From Piper betle (lineage: Eukaryota; Streptophyta; Magnoliopsida; Piperales; Piperaceae), in assembly GCA_033002965.1 (NCBI GenBank), contig JAURVB010014807.1, forward strand, positions 1 to 64,000: DNA of 64,000 nucleotides. Reading direction: 5' to 3'. Shown here in pieces: positions 50,191-61,329 of the stretch; position 1 is the first letter of the stretch; each line of letters opens with the position of its first letter. The translations under genes were made by a program, and so were the position numbers. The notes below the pieces were generated by a model that saw only the letters and a program-made list of their open reading frames with translations, ran no database searches and was not told the origin of the DNA.

Positions 50191-52192
50191 GTTCCTTCTA
50201 TTTTTACTTATCTTTCAAACATCTTCAAAGATACTACTAATATTTCACTTTCTCGTTCCAAAGATAACTTAAGAAGCTGTCCAATTCACAACCATCAAGA
50301 TAGCTAAAAGATTATTTTAACATAGAGGTATCAATCCATGCACTGGCTTTGTTAACATATGTTTGTCTAACTATTTTCTTCTCCAATCAATGTTTGGTGA
50401 TCCCCAAGATATAAGATAAGATTAATCCAATTTAAGCATGTGGAAGTGCCAAAATTTTCACTTAAGGCAAAGTGGAAGTGAAATGCTTACCATGCATAAA
50501 ACATGTCAGTTAAGATGCTACAAACATGTCAGTTAAGAGCTACAAACATGTCAGTTAAGATGCTAAAAACATGTCAGTTAAGATGCTAAAAACATGTCAG
50601 TTAAGATGCTACTAACATGTCAGTTAAGATGCTAAAAACATGTCACTTAAGATTAAGGCACTTACCTCATTAACTCCATAGTTTGGGCAGAAAAATCGAG
50701 TGAAAAAATCAAACCCGGACTCTGACGGAGCTGGCCCGGTGATTATTACGCCACGTTGTACAGGACACTTTATTAGTTCATCAAAGTCCGGCAACAGTTC
50801 GGTAACTGCCTTTCCAGATGACAACTCCACCTGCCAAGGAAATAGTAAATTTTATACGTGTAAAAGTTAGCATAATACAACATGCATTTTCTAAATCTTA
50901 GCAAATGTTAGCAAATCATATTGTTTAATATTTTAAACATGAACGTGCATAGGGGAGCAGCAATGTCTATGGCATTATGCTTCTAATTAAGAATTTATCA
51001 GATGCGTCAAGTCGAATTTTAATGGGTGGGTTCTTTATATTTATTCGAATTTGTGCTAGACTTGACCCAGTCCTATCTCATTTTGTAGAAAATTGGGTTA
51101 GTTGATTCATTTAAATTCATTGGCTCAATTTGGTATAAATATAAAAAAAATAATTGGATTTTTGTCTTGACAAAATAGATGTATTTTTTAATTTTAATTC
51201 ATTTTTTCACAATTATTTATAAGTCATATATTTTATTATTACAGTTAAAATTTCGAACAAAATTTATTTTTTTTGATATAAAACATCGAACTTTTGGGGT
51301 CCGAGGAATCACAAGCCAAGCATGAACTCTAATTTTGACGTCAAATTAAACTCTAAATCGAGCTTTTGTCGAGTCAAACGAGAGCTCGATTTAAAAAGAA
51401 TAAAAAACATTAAAATAAATAAAAAGCATAAAAGAAAACAAAAACAAAAAAGAAAAACATTTGTAAGCCCAAGTCTTAAAATCAAAATATGATAGGATGA
51501 TAGAATTGTGAGAGTTACGAGCAAATCAACGGGACCCGCCGTCTTCTTCACATCAACAACCGGTTCGCCGTTCAGAGTCTTGGGCATGGAGAAAACATCG
51601 CCGGATTCGCAGTCAACAATAGAGATGGCCGGAAGATCCAACTCAATCACCCCACCAATCTTCTCCTTGGCAGACAAAACTCCAAACTCAAACAAGAACT
51701 CAACCACACCGCTCCTCACAAGACCAGACATAAACAAAAAATGAGCAGCTGCCAAGGTCGCATGACCACACACTTCCACCTACAATCACAATATCACACC
51801 CCTACCAGTATAAACCACTATATCTGACTCTACAAAAAAAACAAACAAGAAAAAAAATAGCTAGCTATATTTATATATATAATAACCTCGACCACCGGAG
51901 TGAACCACCGGATATGGAACCTGGGATTGCCGCCGATCTCCCCTGCGGCCGCACAAATCAAGAAGGCGGTCACGTTGACGTTGACTTCTCCGGCCACCGC
52001 GCGCAGCCATTCGTCGTCCCTTTCCTTTTCCAGCAGGCATACTGCCGCCGGGTTGCCTTTGAAGGGAGTGGAGGTGAAAGCATTAATCTGCCAGCTTAAG
52101 TTTATATATACATAGCATGAAAACAAAACATTTGGGCTGAGAGAAGGAGCAAATGTTCTTACCAAGGCGTATGATACAGGCCTTCTCTCCAT
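49310..52192 (-). CDS. PhzF-like (phenazine biosynthesis-like) domain protein
   Basis: The product belongs to the PhzF isomerase/epimerase-fold superfamily, whose plant members have no settled substrate. Six exons join in phase 0: 52163-52192, 51887-52087, 51519-51779, 50666-50830, 49502-49585 and 49310-49417, all GT-AG, giving 282 residues (plant relatives are about 300). Visible are MERRPVSYAL, INAFTSTPFKGNPAAVCLL (residues 11-29), RWFTPVVEVEVCGHAT (70-85), the second-half motif GVIITGPAPSESGFDFFTRFFCPNYGVNE, DPVCGTAHCAL (220-230) and the terminal strand RVLVRGEAVTVM. His83 and Asp220 of the usual active site are present. The general acid/base glutamate of NLSE(T/S) is not: here the text is VNVNVTAF with Val49. 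The first ATG is used because it begins the short first exon typical of plant relatives. The gene is otherwise undamaged. Confidence 0.9.
50501..50655. repeat. 23-bp minisatellite in PhzF-like intron 4
   Basis: Seven head-to-tail units of ACATGTCAGTTAAGATGCTA start at 50501, 50524, 50546, 50569, 50592, 50615 and 50638. The array ends about 10 bp before the donor site of exon 4. The duplicate block at 5890-8755 stops before this position, so its absence there is not informative. Confidence 0.95.
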
Positions 52193-52439
52193 TGTCTGGT
52201 GGACTTTTTGGCAAGATCGATAGCAGGAGCAGTGTTTTCCGGTGGAGGAAGGGATACTAATTATTTTTGTCTATGTAATGGGAAGAGAATGGTTTGGCAG
52301 TTCATCATTTATGCGCCTACAATAAAATAAAAAGCGAGATTTTCCTTGTGTCCAGTAATCATTTTATGTACCGCACGGATCTATTTACTATATTTTCCCC
52401 AAGTTTGGAAATAAGAAAGTTTAAATGTTGTAACGGTCG

Positions 52440-52775
52440 GCAAGTTATACGTATGGTTTTCTTTTGACAGTTCATCATCAGTTGACAGTTCATCGCCAGT
52501 AGTACAGATTAAATTAGATTATATATAATAATTTGGAAGATCCACCTTTTAAAGATTCAAATAAAGATTTGGAGTATGGATTTTTTATAAAGATTACGGT
52601 ACGTTTTTACATCTAATTTATTTTCTTGATTATTTAATACGACATTGTTCTTGGAAATTCTAACATGATGTGAAGATTAGAACGATATTGTTATTACAAC
52701 TTAATATTATAAAGATGACTTGAGGGTCCTTCATTGGGATTGTCCTCCACCCAATTGTTATAACATACAAAGTTG
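52440..52775. repeat. Third copy of PhzF-block intron sequence, upstream of the gene
   Basis: The text matches 48600-48910 and 7165-7470 (for example ATTAGATTATATATAA, GATGACTTGAGGGTCC and GGGATTGTCCTCCAC) with more changes than those two show with each other. It lies 250-580 bp upstream of the PhzF-like start codon. Confidence 0.8.
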
Positions 52776-52938
52776 TTTTTCCTTTTGTGTCAAGTAATTG
52801 CTATATATATATATATATATATATAAGCGATTACTCGACACAAAAGGAAAGTCACCCTTGTGTGTTATAGCAATTGGTTGGAGGACAATCCCGAGGAAGG
52901 ACCTTCAAGTCATCTTTATAATTGCAAAGTTGTAATAA
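52691..52938. repeat. Long palindrome with (TA)n loop upstream of the PhzF-like gene
   Basis: Arms 52691-52801 and 52826-52938 are reverse complements over about 110 bp with few mismatches (GGGATTGTCCTCCA against TGGAGGACAATCCC; CCTTTTGTGTC against GACACAAAAGG). The centre is a (TA)n run at 52802-52825. The outer two thirds of each arm is the same sequence that occurs in the gene's introns at 48800-48910. Confidence 0.9.
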
Positions 52939-53626
52939 CTCTACACATATATATATAAAGTGATTGCATGTCTTGTGTGGATTTATAAAATGGGACTATT
53001 TGTAATATTTTTTATAATTTTTATTAATATATTTTATAGGTAGAATCAAATGTTTACCTATTACCTTACTAGAGGATAGTTAGTTCAACTAAATTCTCAA
53101 TATTCTAAAATTATTAAAAAATATTTTATTAAATATTAAAAATGTATTTTATTATCAATATTTTATTAATAATGGCTAAAGTACCGGTATTTTCAACAAA
53201 AAAACTTATAGATTTTATAAAAATTTCGTAAACAATTAGGCGCTAACTAAAATGATATGAAACTTTGAACTTTGTCAGATTGGAACGCCATACATGGTAT
53301 ATCGGGTACAACTTATTAGTACATCATGATCTTTAATACCATGGTTAAAAGAATTTGTGTATGTGGGTATTAAATAAAATATTTATAAATTAAGTTAATG
53401 TAGAATTGCAATCAAGTGTAGAATTTATAAAAATATTTAACTAGATAATAAGAGAAAAATAAAAGTGGTGCACACAGTGAGTATTAGAGATACCTAATTG
53501 ATGATTATTTTTTTAAAAAATTAAATTCTTTAAATTCTAGTATGTTACATAAGAATTAATGATTATGATGATTCCCAAAAAAAGTATAATTACCGGTAAT
53601 CTATATTCAACAGTGTAAACATGGGA
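52939..53626. other. AT-rich spacer, no gene seen
   Basis: Only AT-rich DNA with short homopolymers and no coding signal. Confidence 0.5.
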
Positions 53627-53760
53627 GATTGATGGCCGTTGGATAGAAATCCACTGACCATCAATCATCCCCCACTCTCCTCCCTCCCCCCGCTCCTCCC
53701 CATGTCGCCATCCCCCTATGTCACTATCCCCTCTGCGCGTCGCCGTCCCCTATGTTGGCT

Positions 53761-53971
53761 TGTAAAACCCCCGACCTGATCACTGTTTTATATTCCAAGC
53801 TAGTTGGTTCGATCGTTATTTTCGAGTCGAGTAGTTTCAGAACACATGTATTGAGTTGATGCCGATCGCGTGTATGAGCTATGAAGGTCATATGTACCCA
53901 AGTATATGATGATAACATCATGAATATCAGCAGAAAAGAATAAGTTATCAGAATATACGAGAGTATAACAG

Positions 53972-54018
<47 letters not shown>

Positions 54019-57000
54019 TACTTGTGAATTAGTTTTAGGCTGCTTACCCTGTTAGGATGTGCATTTACTATGTTTGGGTGGGTTATTAGTTATAGAGCAT
54101 GTCATTTGGATGTTCTGGTGTTTGTTTTATTTTATGGGATTTTCCTCCATTTTTTTGGATTTTTCTAGGATTTTATTCCTAGTAAGTTATTATTTTGAGC
54201 TCGAGTAAGTTTAATTTACGAGTTTGCCACCGAACACCCTTAAACCGTTTCTTCCCCAAACCCCTGACGCTTCTCTTCCTCACCCCCAAACCCTCACCGC
54301 TTGTGTATGTTGTTGTCGCCGCCACTGATCGAACTCGCCCCACCCCGCCTTGCCGTCGTCGTGCCACCTCAACCACCCACGGCCACCGTCCAGCTGCCGC
54401 GACACCGGAATCGCCCCATGATTTTGCCACTGCTACCGTCCACGAGTTGCATCGTCGTCTGTGTCGGACCGCCGCTGTAGTGATGTCAACGCCCCGCTAC
54501 TTCAACTCCGGAACCTTTCCCCCTACCTAGTGCCGCCGTCGAGGCCAGCCGTGGGTCTGATAAGAGTGACCGAGCGCCTGGTCGAACTCGTCACCGTCGT
54601 CGGTGGTCATTGCCGCCACTACCATTCTTACAGTCACCACCATTGGGTCGAGCTCGTCGAGCCAGTGCCAACAGTACCCAATACCACTATTATCCCATTG
54701 GTCGCCGAAAAACTATGGGAAGCTGCTAGAAAACCAAATTCTTTGGAATTCGCCAGATCTTCCTCAGAGTTCGTCCAGTCAAACCTAATTAAACTTTGAA
54801 CGCTGCCGAGGGCCAAATTCAAGCCCCAAAATACGCGATGAAACCCTAGTCGTCACCGATTGCCGACGACGAGCGAGGTATAATTTATTTTAGTTTAATC
54901 ATTTAAAAGTAATGATTATTAGTACAACATGCTAGGATGATAGGATTGAATGATTGATGTGTTAGATAATTTTATGTTAATAAAAATATGAATATGTGTG
55001 ACTGTGTGATATTAAAACGAATGCTAAGGAATTAATTAGGTAGACTAAATAAGTGATGTCATCTAATGCAACGTAGAGTAGGAAACCTATACTGATTATT
55101 ATTTATGTGTGTTGATTGATGCATAGTTGATGTGAGTATGCTATATGATGTGTGAATGCATCATGAGCGGGCGTTAGTATTTAGTTTTGCTGTGTAAGTA
55201 CGGAGTAGGAGCTCACTGCCTAGGCACGAGGACACACTTAGAGCTTTTACCAGGTCCGTTTAGGCTCGTCCTTGTTTTATAGTCTATTCTATTGCAGGTT
55301 TGTTTTATTACATGCAGGATGGGCTAAGTGGCATTTTATCGGATCCCACTTAACCTGGGTCATTTAATCAAGCAGTTTTCGAGATTAATAAGTGTAAAAC
55401 CCATGACTCGAGTCAGGGTTTTACGTTACCAAACCAGTCGGTTTGACCGTTGGTTCGAGTCGAGTCAGTTTCATGAACTGCGTGCTGAGTCGAGGCCAAC
55501 CGTGAGTTATGAGCGATGAGAGTCAGGTGTACATGAATATATGATGATAACGTCGAGAAGATGGTGAGAAATGAGTTATCAGAATATATGAAAGTATGCA
55601 GTATTTTTTCTTTGTATATGTTGATCGTAGAAATAGTTTTAGGCCGAATAACGCATTAGGACGCGTTGGATTATATTCGGGTGGGTTATTAGTTATAGAG
55701 CATGCCATTTGGATGTTGTTCTGTTTGTTTTATTTTATGAGATTTTTTCATATTTTTCTAGATTTTTTTAGAATTTATTACGAACTAGTTATTATTTTGA
55801 CTCGAGTAGGAATCGAGTCAATACTTATTTACGAGTTTGCCATTGAGGGTGTTTTTCTCCCTCCCGACACCTTCCCCTCCCAAAACCCTCGCCGACCACT
55901 GCTGTGTGCTGCTGCCGCCGCCGCCGCCGACGTCGCACTGCCGCCGATCAGCACCGCCGTCCCGCCGTGCCGTCGCCGTGCCGCCACGACCAACCCCGGC
56001 CACCGTCTCGGCGCCACGACGCCGGAATCGCCCCACAAGCCGCGACACCCCCCCCTTGTCGATTCGCCGCCATCCGGGCTGCGCCGCCGCCGCTATGACC
56101 ACCAGTCTCACCCTCTCGCATTCGCCGACGTTTCCCCCATCATCCCGACCGCCGTTGAGGCTGACCGTAGCCCTGATCGGAGCACGCCGCCGCCGTTGCC
56201 CATTTTCGACGCCGCCACCGACAGCCATCGCCACCCCGGCTACCCTGTTTGACACCACCATCGGACCAAGCTCGTCGACCTAGTGCCGATAGACCCCCGA
56301 TTGCCCCGTCCGGAATCATTGCCGGAAAATCGCCGAAAACATTGGATACGTGGGAAATTCGCCGGATCATCCGCCGAACGCACCCGGTCGAATCCGATCG
56401 AACTTCGGACGCCGCTAGGTGCCGAATTCGAGTTTCGAGCCACGAAACGGAAACCCTAGCCGTCGCCAATTTTCGACGACGCGAGGTATAAATTACTCCG
56501 ACGTAAATTCTTAAATTTTATAATTATTAGGGAAGCATGCTAGACTAGATAATTAGATGAATTTTCGTGTTTTTGACGTGTCTGTATGTTTGTGTGTAAT
56601 TTAATAAAAATTATGAAATTGGTTGATTGATGAGTGTTAAAATGGAAAAGTAAGGAATTAATTAGGTGAACTAATTAATTACCCTGATTTCATGAAACGT
56701 AGATTGAAAACTCACTAGAATTGACTTAGGATGAATGTGTGATGATTGATGCGTGATTGTGTTGATTGTGTGTGCATGCTATAGGATGTGTGATTCATCA
56801 TGCGGGCGTTAGCTTTTAGCTTGATTGTGTAGGTACGGTGTAGGAGCTCGCCGCCTAGGCGCGTGGACCCGTTTGGAGCTTCTACCAGGTCCGTTTAGGA
56901 CTCGTTCTCTATTTTTACGCTACTCTATTGTGTATTTGATTTATCATGTGCAGGACGAGTTAAGTGGCGTTTTATCGGATCCCACTTAACTCGGGCCATT

Positions 57001-59427
57001 TAGCCAACGATTTTTCGGATTAATAACCCTCGAGGATGAGATCCCTCGAGTTTGTTTTCGAACTTCAGATCCAGCTCACGATGCCTTCGGGCCTATTGTA
57101 TAAATCCCAACCTAGACCTATATATATATATGTATAGTTTTCGTGTTTTCAATGAGAGATTGAATGAGGGAAATCCGACTACCGTGCTACGCGAGCGGGC
57201 ACGTGTGAGTCGATAGTGGGCTCTGGAATGGTGTGCAGGCCGTTTCATTCCCGAGGGATCCTGACAACTCCACCTTTGAGTTCCTCAAACCCGGAGAAGT
57301 GTGGAGGTTCACGGGTGCTGCAATGCAGCGCATGTCTAGACTTGTGGTTTCAAAGGGTACTAAAGGCGACTGCCTGAGAGTGCTCGGCCTTCGTGCTCAA
57401 GGCCAGGAGTAATATGGAAGGTGTAGAGGGTGAAAAGGAATGAGATTTGATGCGAGAAGCGATAGAGAAATGGCTAAGGTATGAGAATGAGAAAGAAAGG
57501 GGACGCTGTCGACCCGAGGGCGACGGCTCCCATATGTGCCCTGATGAGAGTTCTTGAGGAAGTATATGGTTTTCATTCAACAGGAGAGTTTGCTCTCCTG
57601 TGCCAAATTGATATTAGTTATTTTCCGGGCCGGTAACACTCGTTACTGACGGTTTTTCTATATATATGTAGGTGAGGAATGCGAGTGATGAAAGCTGTCG
57701 GGACTGCGGAGGAGCAGCACGGAACCGCGCACACATGTACCTACCGCGTGTAATGTATAATGATGGTGTGTTAATGCTGTGTGAATGATAATTAGAATGT
57801 TTTTGTCTTGATAAATTGCTTCTTATGAGACGAGCGGATAATTGTGAATGAGTAGGGAGCCTTGGAGTTCAGACTCGGCTCAGATGAAACGAAAGAGATA
57901 ATGACTGAATGCCATAGTAGATTGTTATGTTTTATCGTATTTTGATAAAATATTTATATACCCTTGTTGTGGACAGGTTGGCCCCTATTGCACTTTTAGG
58001 GGAGATTCTGTCCATTTTTTCGTAAATATTAATGAATTTTTATTTAAATTTCTTGCTTGTTGAATGGTTTTGTTTTGCTTGCATATCATCACATGCATGT
58101 AGGACTCCGTTAGAACCCAATTGTTCCCATTCATGCATCTCATGGTTGCATCCCCATCTTAAGACGCCGAGGGCAGATCTGGGTCGGCTTAACCGAACTA
58201 GTACATTAGCGAATGGTTCGGTAGCCGGTGACATTTTCGGGTCGGTTCATGGGTGAGCTGAAACGGGGTGTTACAATAACCCTCGAGGATGAGATCCCTT
58301 GAATTTATTTTCAAAACTCAGCTCTAGCTCATGATGCCTTCAAGCCTATTAGTGTGTGTGTGTGTGTAGTTTTTTCATTTTTAGCAATCGTACTACGCAA
58401 GCAAGCACGTGCCAATTGTAAGCCGGAAATACCAACAACCATGTTTTGTGAGCGACATGTGCTAGTCTAAGCTAGGAATACTGACAACCATGCTATGCGA
58501 GCGGCATGTGCTAGTCTAAGCTGGGAATACCGACAACCGTGATATGCGAGTGGGTATGGAAATAAAATAAGAAAAAGGGCTTAGGACATAATAGAAGTCC
58601 TAAGGGACTAGCAAGTGAAATGAGGAAATGCCGAGAGAGACATCAGCAACAGCAAATCAGTTCAATTAAAGATGATTTTAATTCAGTAGATGCCCTTTAG
58701 AGATTCCATGATATTTTCTTTATATGAGAGTTTATTTTCATAGTCAGTTTGTTATAGTTATATTTAGACCAATAACACTCATTACTGACATTTTTCTTTA
58801 TATATATGAAAGTGAGGATTAAATATTGGATATACTGGCTTGGATGGAGGAGCAGTGACCTACCTTGCGAACACACACGCACGCTCATCGACAAAATGGT
58901 TGTTATGACTGTTTTGATTGTTTTGTTATGTTTATTATGAAAAATGCAACTCTTATAATGATGATTTTGGGCATATCGACATGGATAATGATAGCATGAT
59001 ATGAAAAATATATTATTGCACAGAGTGAATGATAATGGTGAAAGGGTGAATAAAATGAATAGGTGGGCTGAGACCCAAATGTCGAGAATGCGTTGATGCA
59101 TCTGAATTATATGTTTATGTGAAAAACATAGTGCAATGAATGTATCTTGATTTATGTATTTATATATGATGATTTGACAGGGTGGCCCCTTGCACTTTTA
59201 GGGGAGATTTTATCCATTTCATTTCAAGAATTTTTATCGATTTTTATTATCGTTGTCTTTGGTATGAATTGGTTATCACGTCATCCACATAGTGGCATCT
59301 TAGGATTCAATCTATTCATCCATGCATATCAATCAATTTCTTCCATATTGAGACCCCAAGAGTAGACCACTCGGGACCCGTGACGGTCCAGTTCGGTTTG
59401 CGAGCTAGCTGGATTTGGGGTGTTACA
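53761..59427 (+). mobile_element. Giant LTR, copy 3 (solo, interrupted by copy 4)
   Basis: The two parts are 53761-55392 and 58276-59427, together 2784 bp. It begins TGTAAAACCCCCG and ends GGGGTGTTACA. The flanks TGGCT (53756-53760) and TGGCC (59428-59432) agree in four of five bases, as expected for an aged target duplication. It holds a (TA)n run at 53972-54016, the GC-rich island at about 54225-54890, and a ~51-bp unit repeated three times near 58436-58570. Confidence 0.8.
55393..58275 (+). mobile_element. Giant LTR, copy 4, nested inside copy 3
   Basis: This 2883-bp copy begins TGTAAAACCCATG and ends ACGGGGTGTTACA. The flanks ATAAG (55388-55392) and ATAAC (58276-58280) show an insertion into copy 3 at its ATTAATAA site; copy 3 resumes at once with CCCTCGAGGATGAG. 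The GC-rich island spans about 55850-56470. Confidence 0.85.
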
Positions 59428-59579
59428 TGGCCGCTTCCTCTGTTTCCCGACTGTCAGTGGCGCCATTTTGTTGGGGGAAGGAAGGGAGGCCATGGCGAGA
59501 TGGCGACGAGGACGCCAGCGATGGCGTGACAAAACAGAGGTGGTGAGGGGGAAGGAAAGGGCGATGACAATTTCGTAAT

Positions 59580-59990
59580 AAAAAATTGACTTGCTTCAGA
59601 CTTGAGTCAATATTACGAAATAAATTTAAAAATAAAATAAAATAATTTCGTAATCAAAGCTTAACTCGCTCTAGAGTCAAGTTAATATTACAAAATAAAT
59701 TTAAAATTAAAATAAAATTTATTGACTCGAGTAAATTTTTAAAAAATTTATTGAATTTTTTAAAATTGACTCGAGTCAATAAATTTTATTTTATTTTAAA
59801 ATTTATTGACTCGAGTTAATAAATAATTTCTTATTATGCAAAATTTTTTTAAATTGACTCGAGTCAATAAATTTTATTTTTTTAAACTTTTATTTCGTAA
59901 TATTAACTCGAGTAGGGAGCTGAGATCAAGTTTTTATTATAAAATTATTTATTTTATTTTTAAATTTATTTCATAATATTTCATAATATC
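59580..59990. repeat. Cluster of GACTCGAGTC palindromes in AT-rich DNA
   Basis: The 10-bp palindrome GACTCGAGTC or one-base variants occurs about seven times, between AT-rich phrases such as AATAAATTTTATTTTA that appear in both orientations. The segment can therefore fold in several ways. It lies inside the relic TIR element described above. Confidence 0.7.
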
Positions 59991-60172
59991 GATCCAACGA
60001 CCATCAATCCGATGCGCTACCTGTGCTGCAAAATGCAGGCAGCGCACCCTAAACAAACGCTATATGGAAAAAGAAATCTGTGCTACAGCCATCTTGGTTG
60101 TGCTTCAGTTTTATAGTAGCTGTTGGATTCTATCCAATGGCTAGAAATTAAATCTTTGTATATACGAGGAGG

Positions 60173-60550
60173 TTGATGAGGGCTTTTTTGCATTCCCTCA
60201 TCCGCTCCGCCTGCTACCCCCACAAGTGTCGCCGCTCCATCCCCGCCGCCAACCTACTCCCCGTCGACCCCCTCTGCCGTGATGCTGGTAGTCGTCGCTT
60301 CACAAGCTCACCGCCTGCTGCCCTGGCCTCCTCCATGCCGGTGTCCTCCTCGACCACTCCGACTTTGGCCTCGAGCGCAACATCGGCTCAGACCACTCCT
60401 TCCCCCTCCCGCGCCGCCGCCGCCCCTCCACCGGCGCTTCCTCCTCCTGCTGGTTTCTGCTCGACGATCTCTTCTTGGACAGTCTCTACGACCACTCCGA
60501 ATCGGCGATCCCAGCAACGACAGGTGCCGCTGTCGGTGACACTGAGTTGA
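60173..60550 (+). other. GC-rich captured segment of unknown origin
   Basis: Long frames exist on both strands, rich in S, P, A and R. None matches a family I know. The frame with LLDDLFLDSLYDHSESAIPATTG runs into the hexokinase piece, so this may be a separate captured exon fused ahead of it. Confidence 0.35.
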
Positions 60551-60597
60551 AGAAGCGTCACCGGCGGCCGGTCCATGGTCCAGCCGAAGCCCATCTG

Positions 60598-60758
60598 GCG
60601 GTGGCAGTCGTGAGGGAGCTGGACGAGAGGTGCGCTGCGCCAACGGTGAGGCTGCGGCAGGTGGCAGAGGCGATGGTGGTGGAGATGAATGCTGGGTTGG
60701 CGTCACAAGGCAGGAGTAAGCTGAAGTTGCTCATTAGCTATGTTGATAACCTCCCTAT
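60598..60758 (+). pseudogene. Hexokinase exon-1 fragment
   Basis: The plus-strand reading AVAVVRELDERCAAPTVRLR, VAEAMVVEMNAGLA and SKLKLLISYVDNLP matches the N-terminal part of plant hexokinases, just before the glucose- and ATP-binding core. It ends at a donor-like AG|GTATAA exactly where plant hexokinase exon 1 ends. No later exon follows. On its own it cannot make an active kinase. Confidence 0.8.
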
Positions 60759-61139
60759 TAGGTATAAAGGCTTCCTCTTTTATCTGTTGTGTGTGTTTTG
60801 TTGTTCTAGTAGTTTGGAAATGACATGGTTGTAGGGACTCATCCCTTTTGCATGATTAATGGAAGTGATTGTTGGAAATGTGTTCCTTCTGATTGCAAAC
60901 AACTATGATTTTTTTTTCTTTTAGATAATTGCTAGACTTGCATGGCAATTAATGGATGAATGTGTGGAATTGATTTTCTGAAGCAGCTTTGCATACATTT
61001 TTTAAACCATTTCCCCAAATATCTGCTGCTTATCTTATTCAGTTTTAAAAATACATTCATAATCCATATGTCAAAGAACAAGACCAAACTAATTATTTTT
61101 TTGGTATGGGATTCCTTCGCAGTTGTCCCAACTATTTCA

Positions 61140-61220
61140 CAATGGTTTACTCTCCTTTAAAGCTTTCGATATTGCTGTATCAATCTGCTCATGCGCATCC
61201 TCCAGATGATTCACCACCAC
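61140..61220 (-). pseudogene. Pyruvate decarboxylase exon fragment
   Basis: After an acceptor-like GAGCAG, the minus strand reads VVVNHLEDAHEQIDTAISKA and LKESKPL, then a stop. This is the thiamine-diphosphate-enzyme text that in plant pyruvate decarboxylase continues with YISxxCNLP; degraded traces of that continuation (ending GIPY) lie to about 61105. No other part of the gene is visible. Confidence 0.75.
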
Positions 61221-61329
61221 CTGCTCAACCAAAAACAATCAAATATTGATCGAAAACCCACAAACCAAATTAAAAACACATAAGATCAGAACATCACAAC
61301 GGACCTCCGGCGAATGAACATCCCCCGCA

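Larger units (their letters stand above)
53627..60010. mobile_element. Relic TIR element split by giant LTRs
   Basis: AGATTGATGGCCGTTGGAT at 53627-53645 matches the reverse complement of GATCCAACGACCATCAATCC at 59991-60010 with one difference. Taking out the LTRs at 53761-59427 leaves about 720 bp between these inverted ends, the size of a non-autonomous DNA element. The target duplication was not identified, so the call is tentative. Confidence 0.4.

Noticed and set aside
50501..50655. Possible CRISPR-like array of 23-bp units
   Set aside because: Units abut with no spacers, in a plant intron. It is a minisatellite.
51508..52115. Plus-strand frames opposite PhzF-like exons 2 and 3
   Set aside because: Antisense shadows of exons whose minus-strand protein matches the family.
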